Assembly (NCBI RefSeq): GCF_008710155.1
Contig: NZ_VYPZ01000003.1
Span: forward strand, 186,001-250,000
From: Sphingobium limneticum
GTDB lineage: Bacteria; Pseudomonadota; Alphaproteobacteria; Sphingomonadales; Sphingomonadaceae
Length of the DNA stretch: 64,000 nt
Reading direction: 5' to 3'
Shown: in pieces, positions 20,375 through 29,322 of the stretch
How the letters are laid out: every line of letters begins with the position of its first letter
Position numbering within the stretch: the first letter of the stretch is position 1
Made by a program: the position numbers and the translations under genes
The notes under the pieces: generated by a model
What the model was told of the DNA's origin: nothing
What the model saw: the letters and a program-made list of their open reading frames with translations, nothing else
The model's database searches: none

Positions 20375-21136
20375 TCAGATACCGCCAGCCGTTACGGCCC
20401 AGCCGCCACGCTCCAGCGCGGCGCTGAGGTCGGCGGTGCAGGCGTCCAGCGTCGCGGCATCGGTCGAGCGAATCACGAAGTTGGCCCCCGTGCGACCTTC
20501 GCGGAAGAAAGGATAGCTGCCGATCTGGCACCCCACATGCGCGCGCTCAGTGGCGGCCAGCAGATCGGCAATCTCGCTTTCCGCCACCCAGCAACCGATC
20601 GTCGCCGACTGAAGCGGCAGGCCGCCTTCCAGCTTGCCGGTCAGGCTATCGAGCATGCCGGCGGTGATGGAAGGCACGCCGGCCATGATGAAGATATTGC
20701 CGTGGCGGATTCCCGGCGCGCCCGACATGCGGTTTTCGATAAGGTCGGCGCCGGCCGGCACGCGCGCCATGCGCAGGCGCGCTTCGGTCAGGCCACCGCG
20801 CGTTTCATAATAGCGCGACAGGATCGCGCGCGCGCCTTCGTGGATGTCCACGCCCACGCCCAGCGCCGCCGCGATCGCATCGACCGTGATATCATCATGC
20901 GTGGGGCCGATGCCGCCAGTCGTGAAGAGATAGTCGTTGCGCGCCCGCAGCGTGTTCACCGCCTCGATTATCGCGTCCTGGTCGTCGGGCACCACGCGCA
21001 CTTCGCGCATGCGGATGCCCTGAACGCCAAGCCAGACCGCAATCTGGCTCACATTCTTGTCCTGGGTTCGGCCAGAGAGAATTTCGTCGCCGATGACAAT
21101 CAGCGCAGCGGTCCAGATGCGGGTGGGATCGGCCAT
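20375..21136 (-). CDS. CinA/MoaB-type molybdopterin-binding domain protein
   Basis: A 253-residue protein matching the N-terminal half of competence/damage-inducible protein CinA. Features: AALIVIGDEILSGRTQDKN at the start, the molybdopterin-binding FTTGGIGPTHDDIT (about residues 70-83), and GNIFIMAGVPSI. The nicotinamide-nucleotide amidase domain of full CinA is absent, so this is the short, single-domain form. The cofactor-related role is inferred from fold only. It is convergent with the cytochrome gene, nine bases apart. Confidence 0.82.
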   Translation of the reverse strand: MADPTRIWTAALIVIGDEILSGRTQDKNVSQIAVWLGVQGIRMREVRVVPDDQDAIIEAVNTLRARNDYLFTTGGIGPTHDDITVDAIAAALGVGVDIHEGARAILSRYYETRGGLTEARLRMARVPAGADLIENRMSGAPGIRHGNIFIMAGVPSITAGMLDSLTGKLEGGLPLQSATIGCWVAESEIADLLAATERAHVGCQIGSYPFFREGRTGANFVIRSTDAATLDACTADLSAALERGGWAVTAGGI

Positions 21137-21215
21137 GGCCAGCCCATAGCCTGCCCCGCCGATCCTGCCTAGCCGCCCTCTCGCATTATCCGGTCGGTGC
21201 GCCTATAAATGGGCC

Positions 21216-22046
21216 ATGACCGAATATATGACGATGACGGCCGATACGCCGACCACCCGCTCCACCGCGATCAAGCTCTATGACGAATCCGGCTTTGCCG
21301 GCATGCGCAAGGCCGGGCGGCTGGCCGCCGAGATATTGGACGCGCTGGTGCCGCATGTCGTGGTGGGCGTGACCACAGGCGAACTGGACGACATCGTCCG
21401 CCGTATGTCGCTGGATGGCGGCGGGGTGCCGGCGACGTTGGGCTATCGCGGCTACACCCATAGCTGCTGCATCTCGCTCAACAATGTCATCTGCCATGGC
21501 ATACCGGGGGACTATAAGCTCAAGGATGGCGATATCCTGAATATCGACGTCACGCCGCTGGTCGATGGCTGGCATGGCGACACCAGTCGCATGTTCATCG
21601 TCGGCGATGCGCCGATCAAGGCGCGGCGGTTGGTCGAAGTCACTTATGAGTGCCTGATGCTGGGGATCGAGCAGGCCAAGCCCGGCAATCATCTGGGCGA
21701 TATCGGCTATGTCATCCAGCGCCATGCCGAAAAGCATCGTTATGGCGTGGTGCGCGACTTTTGCGGCCATGGCCTGGGCCAGGTCTTCCATGACAGTCCG
21801 GAGGTCGTGCATATCGGCCGTCCCGGCACCGGTCCCGAATTGCGCCCCGGCATGTTCTTCACCATCGAACCCATGATCAACATCGGCAAGCCCGGTGTGA
21901 AGATGCTGGACGATGGCTGGACCGCCGTGACCCGCGATCGTACCCTGTCCGCTCAGTTCGAACATAGTATCGGCATCACCGAAACCGGCTGTGAAATCTT
22001 CACCAAAAGCCCGGCCGGTTTCGACTGCCCGCCTTATGCACTTTGA
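21216..22046 (+). CDS. map: Type I methionine aminopeptidase
   Basis: Removes the initiator methionine from nascent proteins. The 276-residue length and all five metal ligands are visible: Asp in LNIDVTPL, Asp in WHGDTSRMF, His in CGHGLGQVFH, Glu in TIEPMINIG and Glu in SAQFEHSI. The substrate-site His is in VICHGIPGD. The N-terminus has a short extension (MTEYMTMTADTPTTRS) with two possible Met starts (21216, 21228). Confidence 0.95.
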   Translation: MTEYMTMTADTPTTRSTAIKLYDESGFAGMRKAGRLAAEILDALVPHVVVGVTTGELDDIVRRMSLDGGGVPATLGYRGYTHSCCISLNNVICHGIPGDYKLKDGDILNIDVTPLVDGWHGDTSRMFIVGDAPIKARRLVEVTYECLMLGIEQAKPGNHLGDIGYVIQRHAEKHRYGVVRDFCGHGLGQVFHDSPEVVHIGRPGTGPELRPGMFFTIEPMINIGKPGVKMLDDGWTAVTRDRTLSAQFEHSIGITETGCEIFTKSPAGFDCPPYAL

Positions 22047-22073
22047 TCATCGGATTGCTGCCCAAAAAACAGG

Positions 22074-22085
22074 CATGACGTCATG
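22074..22085. promoter_or_regulatory. Perfect 12-bp palindrome upstream of glnB
   Basis: CATGACGTCATG is fully self-complementary. It lies immediately upstream of the longer ATATTGCCC inverted repeat. It could be an additional regulator site in the glnB control region or chance; no regulator is assigned. Confidence 0.35.
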
Positions 22086-22110
22086 ATATTGCCCAGAATA
22101 CGGGCAATAT
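22086..22110. promoter_or_regulatory. Candidate NtrC-binding site upstream of glnB
   Basis: A perfect 9-base inverted repeat, ATATTGCCC and GGGCAATAT, with a 7-base spacer. Its core TGCCC-N7-GGGCA has the length and symmetry of the NtrC site TGCAC-N7-GTGCA with one substitution per half. It is centred about 62 bases upstream of the -24 element described next, where an enhancer-type activator could work. Confidence 0.5.
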
Positions 22111-22157
22111 GGACAAAGATTGCTGCATCGCCGAAAGCATTCCTAGCGATTCGCCAT

Positions 22158-22174
22158 TTGGCACGGTAATTGAT
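22158..22174 (+). promoter_or_regulatory. Candidate sigma-54 promoter for glnBA
   Basis: TTGGCACG-GTAA-TTGAT matches the -24/-12 consensus TTGGCACG-N4-TTGCW except for A instead of C in the -12 element. GG (22160-22161) and GA (22172-22173) are separated by exactly ten bases, as required. It would give a leader of roughly 105 bases before glnB. Sigma-54/NtrC control of glnBA is established in related alphaproteobacteria. Confidence 0.5.
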
Positions 22175-22283
22175 TGGTAATGGGAACGGCGCCTGCCTTT
22201 GGGGGGCATGACGATCGTTCCTTGAAGAAGAGATGGATGCGGGTCGCGCCCGCACCCGGAACGTGCGTCATGGGTTGGGATAA

Positions 22284-22628
<345 letters not shown>

Positions 22629-22695
22629 TTTCAACGGGTTTTCGCCGGCTTGAAGGGGGGACACCTCCAGGAGCGTTGGCGAACGCATATCAACC

Positions 22696-22717
22696 TACCC
22701 CTTCGGGGGGGTATTTT
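22696..22717 (+). other. Intercistronic hairpin with short T-run between glnB and glnA
   Basis: TACCCC (22696-22701) pairs with GGGGTA (22708-22713) and is followed by TTTT. It ends 19 bases before the glnA start. It may act as a weak attenuator or as an RNA-processing or stabilising element that sets different levels of GlnB and GlnA. Confidence 0.4.
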
Positions 22718-22736
22718 AAAAGAAGGGCAAGTTCAC

Positions 22737-24149
22737 ATGGCTAACACGCCTAAAGACATCCTGAAGATGATCGAAGAAAAGGAGATCGAATGGGTCGATG
22801 TCCGCTTCACCGATCCCAAGGGCAAGTGGCAGCACCTGACCATGGTCGCTTCGGTGCTGGGCGAGGATGAACTGACCCAGGGTCTGATGTTCGACGGCTC
22901 CTCGATCGAGGGCTGGAAGACGATCAACGAATCGGACATGATCCTGAAGCCCGATCTGGACGCCGTCTATGTCGACCCGTTCAGCGCCACCCCGATGCTG
23001 ATCCTGATCTGCGACATCGTGGAACCCGACACCGGCGAACTCTACACCCGCGATCCGCGCTCGACCGCCAAGCGCGCCGAAGCGTTCGTGAAGTCGGCCG
23101 GTTTCGGCGACACCGTCTATGTCGGCCCGGAAGCCGAATTCTTCATGTTCGACGATGTGCGTTTCGAAAACGACTATTCGCAGAGCTATTACAAGATCGA
23201 CGACATCGAACTGCCGACCAACACCGGCAAGGAATATGAAGGCGGCAACCTGGGCCACCGTCCGCGCGCCAAGGGTGGTTACTTCCCCGTCGCGCCGGTC
23301 GATCCCGCGACCGACATCCGCGCCGAAATGGTCAGCACCATGCTGGAAATGGGCCTCCCCTGCGACAAGCATCACCATGAAGTCGCCGCTGCGCAGCACG
23401 AACTGGGCTTGACCTTCGGCACGCTGGTTCAGACCGCGGACCGCATGCAGGTCTATAAATATGTCGTGTGGAACGTTGCCCAGGCCTATGGCAAGTCGGC
23501 AACCTTCATGCCCAAGCCGATCGCGCAAGACAATGGTTCGGGCATGCACACGCATATCTCGATCTGGGACGGTGGCAAGCCGCTGTTCGCCGGTGAAGGC
23601 TATGCCGGCCTGTCGGACATGTGCCTCTACTTCATCGGTGGCGTCATCAAGCATGCCAAGGCCCTGAACGCCTTCACCAACCCGACCACCAACAGCTACA
23701 AGCGTCTGGTGCCGGGCTTTGAAGCCCCTGTTCTGCTGGCCTATTCGGCCCGCAACCGTTCAGCATCGTGCCGCATCCCCTATGGCGCGGGTGCCAAGGC
23801 GAAGCGCGTCGAGTTCCGTTTCCCCGACGCGATGGCCAACCCCTATCTCTGCTATTCGGCGCTGCTGATGGCGGGCCTCGACGGGATCGAGAACAAGATC
23901 CATCCGGGTGCCGCGATGGACAAGAACCTGTACGATCTGCCGCCCGAAGAACTGAGCCAGGTGCCGACCGTTTGCGCGTCGCTGCGTGAAGCGCTCAACA
24001 GCCTGGAAGCCGATCACGACTTCCTGCTGAAGGGCGACGTGTTCACCAAGGACCAGATCGAATCCTATATCGAACTGAAGTGGCCCGAAGTGTACCGTTG
24101 GGAAATGGCGCCTTCGCCGGTCGAATTCGACATGTATTACAGCAGCTGA
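22737..24149 (+). CDS. glnA: Glutamine synthetase type I
   Basis: Dodecameric enzyme that condenses ammonia and glutamate at the expense of ATP. The 470-residue length is typical of type I-beta. Motifs: FDGSSIEGW near residue 51, [10 protein letters not shown], the ATP-binding [22 protein letters not shown], and the adenylylation site NLYDLPPEE with Tyr399, meaning it should be switched off by GlnE under nitrogen excess. AGAAGGG precedes ATG 22737. A strong terminator follows. Confidence 0.98.
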   Translation: MANTPKDILKMIEEKEIEWVDVRFTDPKGKWQHLTMVASVLGEDELTQGLMFDGSSIEGWKTINESDMILKPDLDAVYVDPFSATPMLILICDIVEPDTGELYTRDPRSTAKRAEAFVKSAGFGDTVYVGPEAEFFMFDDVRFENDYSQSYYKIDDIELPTNTGKEYEGGNLGHRPRAKGGYFPVAPVDPATDIRAEMVSTMLEMGLPCDKHHHEVAAAQHELGLTFGTLVQTADRMQVYKYVVWNVAQAYGKSATFMPKPIAQDNGSGMHTHISIWDGGKPLFAGEGYAGLSDMCLYFIGGVIKHAKALNAFTNPTTNSYKRLVPGFEAPVLLAYSARNRSASCRIPYGAGAKAKRVEFRFPDAMANPYLCYSALLMAGLDGIENKIHPGAAMDKNLYDLPPEELSQVPTVCASLREALNSLEADHDFLLKGDVFTKDQIESYIELKWPEVYRWEMAPSPVEFDMYYSS

Positions 24150-24172
24150 TCCTTTCAGCCCTGACTTTCGGG

Positions 24173-24210
24173 AAGGCCCGGTCGCAGCGATGCGGCTGGG
24201 CCTTTTCCTT
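24173..24210 (+). terminator. Rho-independent terminator after glnA
   Basis: AAGGCCCGGTCGCA (24173-24186) pairs with TGCGGCTGGGCCTT over a GCGA loop, with two internal mismatches, and runs into TTTTCCTTT. It sits 24 bases after the glnA stop and ends before the ribosome-binding site of the next gene. Confidence 0.85.
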
Positions 24211-24237
24211 TGGGCCAGGCGCGCCCACATAAGGAGC

Positions 24238-25290
24238 ATGACACTCGATCGCCTTGGCCTCACCCACCCCATCATTCAGGCGCCGATGGCCGGCGTATCG
24301 ACGCCCGCCATGGCAGCGGCCGTGAGCGAGGCGGGGGGATTGGGGTCGATCGGGGTCGGCGCTGTGGATGCGGATGGCGCGCGCGGGATGATCGACGCCG
24401 TGCGATCGCTGACCGGTCGGCCGTTCAACGTCAATCTGTTCGTCCATGCCCCTGCCCGACCGCAGCCTGAAACCGAGAGGCGTTGGCTGGAAGCGCTGGC
24501 GCCCGTCTTTGCCCGTTACGGCGCGACGCAACCCACAGCGCTGCGGGAAATCTATCGCAGCTTTGCCGAAGATGATGCGATGCTACAGATGCTGGTCGCG
24601 GCACGGCCGGCGGTTGTCAGTTTTCATTTCGGCCTGCCCGATGCGGATCGGATCGCTGCACTGAAGTCGGCGGGGTGCCTGCTGCTCGCGAGCGCGACGA
24701 ATTTGGACGAGGCGCTGGCGGCCAAGGCTGCCGGGATCGACGCCGTGGTGGCGCAAGGGATAGAAGCTGGCGGCCATCGCGGCATGTTCGATCCCGATGC
24801 GCCGGATGCGCAGTTGGGGGTCTTGCCGCTGACTCGCTTGCTGGTGGCGCAGGCCGGCCTGCCTGTTATCGCGGCGGGCGGGATCATGGATGGACGAGGC
24901 ATCAGGGCCGCGCTCGATCTGGGCGCGGTGGCGGCGCAATTGGGCACGGCCTTCATCGGTTGCCCGGAAAGCAGCGCCGAAGAGTCTTATCGCGCTGCGT
25001 TGTTCAGTCCGGCGGCGCATCGCACCATGCTGACGCGGGCCATATCCGGGCGTCCGGCCCGCTGTCTTGCCAATCGCTTTACCGAATGGAGCATGCAGAT
25101 GGGCCTTCCCTCCCCCGATTATCCGATCGCCTATGATGCCGGGAAGGCGCTACATCAAGCGGCCAAGGCTACTGGCGAAGGCGGTTATGGCGCGCAATGG
25201 GCAGGACAGGGCGCGCCACTGGCACGCGCACTGCCCGTCGCGGAATTGATGGCGTTGCTGGTCGCGGAGATGCAAGGCGTGACTGTTTAA
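24238..25290 (+). CDS. Nitronate monooxygenase family flavoprotein
   Basis: A 350-residue FMN-dependent TIM-barrel enzyme that oxidises nitronates such as propionate 3-nitronate, or a close relative. Motifs: LTHPIIQAPMAGVSTPAMAAAVSEAGGLGSIG at the N-terminus, the FMN-phosphate region VVAQGIEAGGHRG (about residues 175-188), PVIAAGGIMDGRGI and AAQLGTAFIGCPES. AAGGAG precedes ATG 24238. It stands alone after the glnA terminator. Confidence 0.87.
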   Translation: MTLDRLGLTHPIIQAPMAGVSTPAMAAAVSEAGGLGSIGVGAVDADGARGMIDAVRSLTGRPFNVNLFVHAPARPQPETERRWLEALAPVFARYGATQPTALREIYRSFAEDDAMLQMLVAARPAVVSFHFGLPDADRIAALKSAGCLLLASATNLDEALAAKAAGIDAVVAQGIEAGGHRGMFDPDAPDAQLGVLPLTRLLVAQAGLPVIAAGGIMDGRGIRAALDLGAVAAQLGTAFIGCPESSAEESYRAALFSPAAHRTMLTRAISGRPARCLANRFTEWSMQMGLPSPDYPIAYDAGKALHQAAKATGEGGYGAQWAGQGAPLARALPVAELMALLVAEMQGVTV

Positions 25291-25335
25291 AACCCGCGCG
25301 CACGAGACAGCGAGTTGGACAGTCGTTCCGGGCTT

Positions 25336-25992
25336 TTACGGACGGCGATCGGGGATCGAGGCGCCGAAGAGCAGCACAGGCTCACCGGGGGGCGACAAGG
25401 CGATCTCGCCGCCGCTTTCGATCACCATCTGACGGATCATCCAGGCGGCAGCGGTGCGAGATGCCAAACCCTCGATCGGCAGGGTGCCGGCCAGTGCGCC
25501 ACGCAGGTCCGGGTCGAGCACGACCTTGGGCCCTTCGCCGCGCACGACGATTTCGGTCAGGCCCGGCCGCTTTTCGGCGCCGATATCCAACTGTCCGCCC
25601 CGCACCAATGCGTCGCCGGCGATCAATGCCAGATTGAGCAGGATCTTGGCCGCCAGCTTGTCGAGCATCTGTTCTTCGACCAGCCAGCCGACCTTCACCC
25701 GGCCGGCGGTGGCGAACATGCCCTCGATCGCGACCTTCGCCTCATGCGGCGGAACGGCATCGCCGAAACCGCCGGCAGAGCCGAACGCAAGACGGAAGAA
25801 TTTGAGTTTGTTCGCCGACGTCTTGGCGCTGTCGGCCAGCAGGTCCAGGCAACGCTGGCGCATTTCCGGATCGGTTTCGTCCGCCATCAGCTCCAGCCCA
25901 TTATTGAGCGCACCGACCGGGCTGAGCAAATCATGGCACAGACGCGAGCAAAGCAGGCTGGCAAATTCGATACTGTCGGTCGGATGGGTCAT
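25336..25992 (-). CDS. chpT: Histidine phosphotransferase ChpT
   Basis: A 218-residue HisKA-like dimeric phosphotransferase that in alphaproteobacteria relays phosphate from CckA to CtrA and CpdR in cell-cycle and motility control. The phospho-His lies in the first helix, FASLLCSRLCHDLLSPVGALNNGLEL (His near residue 20). The second helix contains SAKTSANKLKFFRLAFGSAGG, and the degenerate ATPase-like domain lacks kinase motifs, as in ChpT. The start at 25992 gives MTHPTDSIEF; an upstream Met at 26067 would add a basic, non-conserved stretch. Confidence 0.82.
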   Translation of the reverse strand: MTHPTDSIEFASLLCSRLCHDLLSPVGALNNGLELMADETDPEMRQRCLDLLADSAKTSANKLKFFRLAFGSAGGFGDAVPPHEAKVAIEGMFATAGRVKVGWLVEEQMLDKLAAKILLNLALIAGDALVRGGQLDIGAEKRPGLTEIVVRGEGPKVVLDPDLRGALAGTLPIEGLASRTAAAWMIRQMVIESGGEIALSPPGEPVLLFGASIPDRRP

Positions 25993-26088
25993 GCGGATCA
26001 GGGTCGCCGGATTAGAAGGAAGGGAAGCGCTTATGCGGCTAATGCGCTGCACGGCGCGGCGATGCAAGCCCGGCCTGCCGCCTTTCGG

Positions 26089-26490
26089 TCACCGACTGTC
26101 GAGACGGATTTGGGTAAAATGGACGTTAACCGCCGTACCCGGCCCGGCACGCCATAAAGTGGTCTCCCTACCCCCGACGATGAGCCATAAACTTCCATCC
26201 GCCGTTGCGCAGGCCGCGTCGGTTACGGAAGGGGCGGCAACGCCCGATGGATGGGAATGATAATGGCCGATGATCGCAGGACCACCCAAACGGGCCGCGC
26301 GATGCGCAGCGATCAGGGCCGCCGGGTCCAGTTCGAAATGACGGGCCGGATCGGCAGCGACGTTGGCGGCCGGGATGATCGCCTCTATCCGATCGGTGCC
26401 GCCGAGCAGCAGGCCGCACACCTCGTGCCGGTCCGCTGCGGCCAGGGCCACGATTTGTTCCAACAGCGATCTTGAAATTCCTACAATCAT
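26089..26490 (-). CDS. JAMM/MPN (Mov34/PAD-1) family metalloprotease-like protein
   Basis: A 133-residue single-domain M67-type protein. The zinc-binding JAMM signature is intact: Glu in HEVCGLLLGG and HYHSHPSGVAAPSVTD (H-x-H-P-S-G-x7-S-x2-D type) around residues 76-91. Bacterial members remove C-terminal residues from ubiquitin-like sulfur carriers or cleave isopeptides; the partner is not visible here. The start at 26490 (MIVGISRSLLEQ) leaves only 17 bases to the divergent rluD start. It is followed on the same strand by chpT. Confidence 0.8.
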   Translation of the reverse strand: MIVGISRSLLEQIVALAAADRHEVCGLLLGGTDRIEAIIPAANVAADPARHFELDPAALIAAHRAARLGGPAIIGHYHSHPSGVAAPSVTDAACATADGSLWLIVGGRETTLWRAGPGTAVNVHFTQIRLDSR

Positions 26491-26507
26491 TCCTACATCC
26501 GTAACCA

Positions 26508-27461
26508 ATGGTTCCGGGGGTTTCCATCTTAGACGCAATTATCAGCGAGGCGCAGAACGGGCTGCGGCTTGATCGTGCACTGGCGGACCTGTTGCCCGAC
26601 CTGTCGCGCGAGCGGATCAAGGGCCTGATCGCCGAGGGGCAAGTGTTCTGCGCGCAAGTCTCCAGGATCAACGCTTCGATGAAAGTCGCCCTTGGCCAGA
26701 CCTATACCGTCACGCTGCCCGCCCCTGTCCCGCTGGATACGGTGGCGCAGGATATTCCGCTGACCATCGTGCATGAAGATGCCGACCTGATCGTGGTGGA
26801 CAAGCCGGCGGGGCTGGTCGTGCATCCGGCGGCCGGCAATCTGGACGGGACGCTGGTCAATGCGCTGCTGCATCATTGCGAAGGGCAACTCTCCGGCATC
26901 GGCGGGGTCGCCAGGCCGGGCATCGTCCATCGCATCGACAAGGATACGTCCGGCCTGCTGGTCGTCGCCAAATCCGACAAGGCGCATGAGGGACTGGCCC
27001 GGCAGTTCAAGGATCATAGTATCGACCGGCTCTATGCCGCGATCGTCTATGGCGTGCCGGTTCCCGCTTCCGGCACGGTGGATGCCTGGGTGGGCCGATC
27101 CGACGCTGATCGAAAGAAGATGGCGGTTCATCGGGAAGGTCGGGGCAAACATGCCGTGACCCATTATCGCATGGTCGAGCGTTTGCAGGGCGCGGCGATG
27201 GTCGAATGTCGGCTGGAAACCGGCCGTACGCACCAGGTTCGCGTGCATATGCACCATATCGGGCACCCCTTGATCGGTGATCCGGTTTACGGTAGAGAAA
27301 GAAAAGGTTTCAAATCAATACTGGAAACGCTGGGTTTCAAAAGGCAGGCATTGCACGCCAAAAGCCTGGGGTTCATACATCCGGTAACGAGCGAACGGCT
27401 TTTGTTTCAAAGTGTACTGCCTAGCGATATGCAGGAACTGTTAAGCCAGCTCCACGTATAG
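26508..27461 (+). CDS. rluD: RluA-family 23S rRNA pseudouridine synthase (RluD-like)
   Basis: A 317-residue enzyme with an N-terminal S4 domain (GLRLDRALADLLPDLSRERIKGLI) and a catalytic domain containing HRIDKDTSGLLVVAKSD, where the Asp is the nucleophile. RTHQVRVHMHHIGHPLIGDPVYG is the other family block. It should isomerise uridines in helix 69 of 23S rRNA. The start lacks a strong ribosome-binding site. rpoH follows after 73 bases. Confidence 0.92.
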   Translation: MVPGVSILDAIISEAQNGLRLDRALADLLPDLSRERIKGLIAEGQVFCAQVSRINASMKVALGQTYTVTLPAPVPLDTVAQDIPLTIVHEDADLIVVDKPAGLVVHPAAGNLDGTLVNALLHHCEGQLSGIGGVARPGIVHRIDKDTSGLLVVAKSDKAHEGLARQFKDHSIDRLYAAIVYGVPVPASGTVDAWVGRSDADRKKMAVHREGRGKHAVTHYRMVERLQGAAMVECRLETGRTHQVRVHMHHIGHPLIGDPVYGRERKGFKSILETLGFKRQALHAKSLGFIHPVTSERLLFQSVLPSDMQELLSQLHV

Positions 27462-27534
27462 GTTCTGACAAGTTTGCGACGGTGCAGGACGCCTCTTCTG
27501 GGTCCCGCCGTGCATGAAAGGGAAAGGTAACGAC

Positions 27535-28446
27535 ATGGCCAAGAGCAATGTCCCCGCAGTTCCGGCGCTGGGCGGTGAAGCCAGCCTCAACCGATATCTC
27601 TCCGAGATCCGGAAGTTCCCCCTGTTGACGCCCGAGCAGGAATATATGCTCGCCAAGCGTTATGAGGAGCATCAGGATCCGGATGCGGCTGCGCAGCTGG
27701 TCACGTCGCACCTGCGCCTGGTGGCGAAGATCGCGATGGGCTATCGCGGCTATGGCCTGCCGGTCAGCGAGCTGATTTCCGAAGGCAATATCGGCCTGAT
27801 GCAGGGCGTGAAGAAGTTCGAGGCCGAACGCGGCTTCCGCCTGGCGACCTACGCCATGTGGTGGATCCGCGCCTCGATCCAGGAATTCATCCTGCGCAGC
27901 TGGTCGCTGGTCAAAATGGGCACCACCGCATCGCAGAAGAAGCTGTTCTTCAACCTTCGCCGGATGAAGAACAATATCGAAGCGTTCGAGGATGGCGACC
28001 TGCGCCCTGAAGACGTGACCAAGATCGCGACCGATCTGGGCGTGTCGGAAGATGACGTCGTGTCCATGAACCGCCGCATGGCGATGGGTGGCGATACGTC
28101 GCTCAACGTGCCGATGCGCGAAGATGGCGAAGGCCAGTGGCAGGATTGGTTGCAAGACACCGACCCGTTGCAGGACGAGCGCGTTGCCGAGGAACAGGAA
28201 AAGACGCAGCGTCACCAGATGCTGGTCGAAGCGATGACCGATCTCAATGATCGGGAAAAGCATATCCTGGCCGAACGTCGCCTGGCGGAAGAGCCCAAGA
28301 CGCTGGAAGAGCTGAGCCAGGTCTATGGCGTGTCGCGCGAGCGCGTACGCCAGATCGAGGTTCGCGCTTTCGAGAAGCTGCAAAAGGCGATGATGCGCAT
28401 TGCCGGCGACAAGCTGGGCAAGATGGCCCGCTTCGCGCTGGCCTGA
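27535..28446 (+). CDS. rpoH: RNA polymerase sigma factor RpoH (sigma-32)
   Basis: A 303-residue heat-shock sigma factor. Region 2 is seen in LVTSHLRLVAKIAMGYRGYGLPVSELISEGNIGLMQGVKKFE and the -10 binding block FRLATYAMWWIRASIQEFIL. The RpoH box, SQKKLFFNLRR, is intact near residue 133. Region 4 is LEELSQVYGVSRERVRQIEVRAFEKLQ. AAAGG and the ATG at 27535 fit the conserved start MAKSNVPAVP. A strong terminator follows. A candidate target promoter lies before clpP in this window. Confidence 0.97.
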   Translation: MAKSNVPAVPALGGEASLNRYLSEIRKFPLLTPEQEYMLAKRYEEHQDPDAAAQLVTSHLRLVAKIAMGYRGYGLPVSELISEGNIGLMQGVKKFEAERGFRLATYAMWWIRASIQEFILRSWSLVKMGTTASQKKLFFNLRRMKNNIEAFEDGDLRPEDVTKIATDLGVSEDDVVSMNRRMAMGGDTSLNVPMREDGEGQWQDWLQDTDPLQDERVAEEQEKTQRHQMLVEAMTDLNDREKHILAERRLAEEPKTLEELSQVYGVSRERVRQIEVRAFEKLQKAMMRIAGDKLGKMARFALA

Positions 28447-28470
28447 TCGGTCGGACAGAATGACAGAAGA

Positions 28471-28497
28471 AGCCCCGGAGCGATCCGGGGCTTTTTT
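28471..28497 (+). terminator. Rho-independent terminator after rpoH
   Basis: AGCCCCGGA (28471-28479) pairs perfectly with TCCGGGGCT over a GCGA loop and is followed by TTTTTT. It begins 25 bases after the rpoH stop. Confidence 0.93.
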
Positions 28498-28596
28498 GTT
28501 GTCGGCGGTCGGTGGACCGGAAGCGGTTAACGGGCTTGATCCATGGCGATCGCGGAGGCAGTGGCATCTGCCCTTCCCTTTCAACCTGGAACAGAA

Positions 28597-28836
28597 ATGC
28601 AGAAAATTCTGAGGCTTATCATCGTTCTTTCGGTCGGTATCGCCATGATGTTCGGCGGTCGCTGGTACGCCTATGTCGCGCTGGGCGACAGCCCCTATGA
28701 TGAAGTCGGCATTGCGCTCAATGGCTATATGCCTGCGCCGCTGCGTAACTGGGGCTGCCATAAGATGCAGACACGCTTTGTCGGCCAGATGCCGCCCCAT
28801 GGTTGCGCAGGACCGGATGGGCATAGCTGGCTCTAA
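28597..28836 (+). CDS. Small membrane-anchored hypothetical protein
   Basis: A 79-residue protein with one N-terminal hydrophobic segment (ILRLIIVLSVGIAMMFGG) and a short exported domain with two cysteines (WGCHKM and HGCAGPDGHSW) that could form a disulphide. ALGDSPYDEVGIALN suggests a structured domain, but I do not recognise the family. The start at 28597 puts the hydrophobic segment at the N-terminus; an upstream ATG at 28543 would add a polar extension. It lies between the rpoH terminator and the convergent acetyltransferase gene. Confidence 0.6.
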   Translation: MQKILRLIIVLSVGIAMMFGGRWYAYVALGDSPYDEVGIALNGYMPAPLRNWGCHKMQTRFVGQMPPHGCAGPDGHSWL

Positions 28837-28848
28837 TCGAAGCGCCGA

Positions 28849-29322
28849 TCAGAGAAACCTTTCCATCGCCAGACTGTCCCCACCATAGGTGCCGCCTGCG
28901 GCCATGGCAGTGAAGCCGTTGCGGCCCCAGAAGGCGTCCGCGCCATTGACGGCCGTGAGCGCGATCCGCCGTGCGCCGGCCTTTCCAGCCCGATCCTGCA
29001 CGATCCCTATCGCCCTCTGCGCCGCACCGGTACCGCGTGCATCGGGCAGCAGGGCGAGATCATGCAGATAATAATGATCGGCCGGCTCCGGCAGCTTTTC
29101 TATCAGTTGGTTCAATGCCGGCGGTTGCGTGCCTTCCCAGGGATGGCTGATCAGATAGCCTATCGCCTTGCCATCCCGCTCCAGCAGCCAGCAACCGCGC
29201 GGATGAAGTTGCAGGCGGTTGGCATAGACCGCCGCCTGTTCGGTATAGTCGCCATGGACCGCATCGGAAATGGCGGCGACGGATGGAATGTCCGCCACAC
29301 GCATCGGGCGCCAATCGCTCAT
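28849..29322 (-). CDS. GNAT family N-acetyltransferase
   Basis: A 157-residue acetyl-CoA dependent acyltransferase. The GNAT fold is seen in MRVADIPSVAAI, the strand HDLALLPDARGTGAAQRAIGIV with the acetyl-CoA pyrophosphate loop (Q/RxxGxG/A form: ARGTGAA), and the C-terminal WGRNGFTAM. The substrate is unknown. Its start overlaps the stop of the TetR gene by four bases, so the two form a small operon. Confidence 0.85.
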   Translation of the reverse strand: MSDWRPMRVADIPSVAAISDAVHGDYTEQAAVYANRLQLHPRGCWLLERDGKAIGYLISHPWEGTQPPALNQLIEKLPEPADHYYLHDLALLPDARGTGAAQRAIGIVQDRAGKAGARRIALTAVNGADAFWGRNGFTAMAAGGTYGGDSLAMERFL

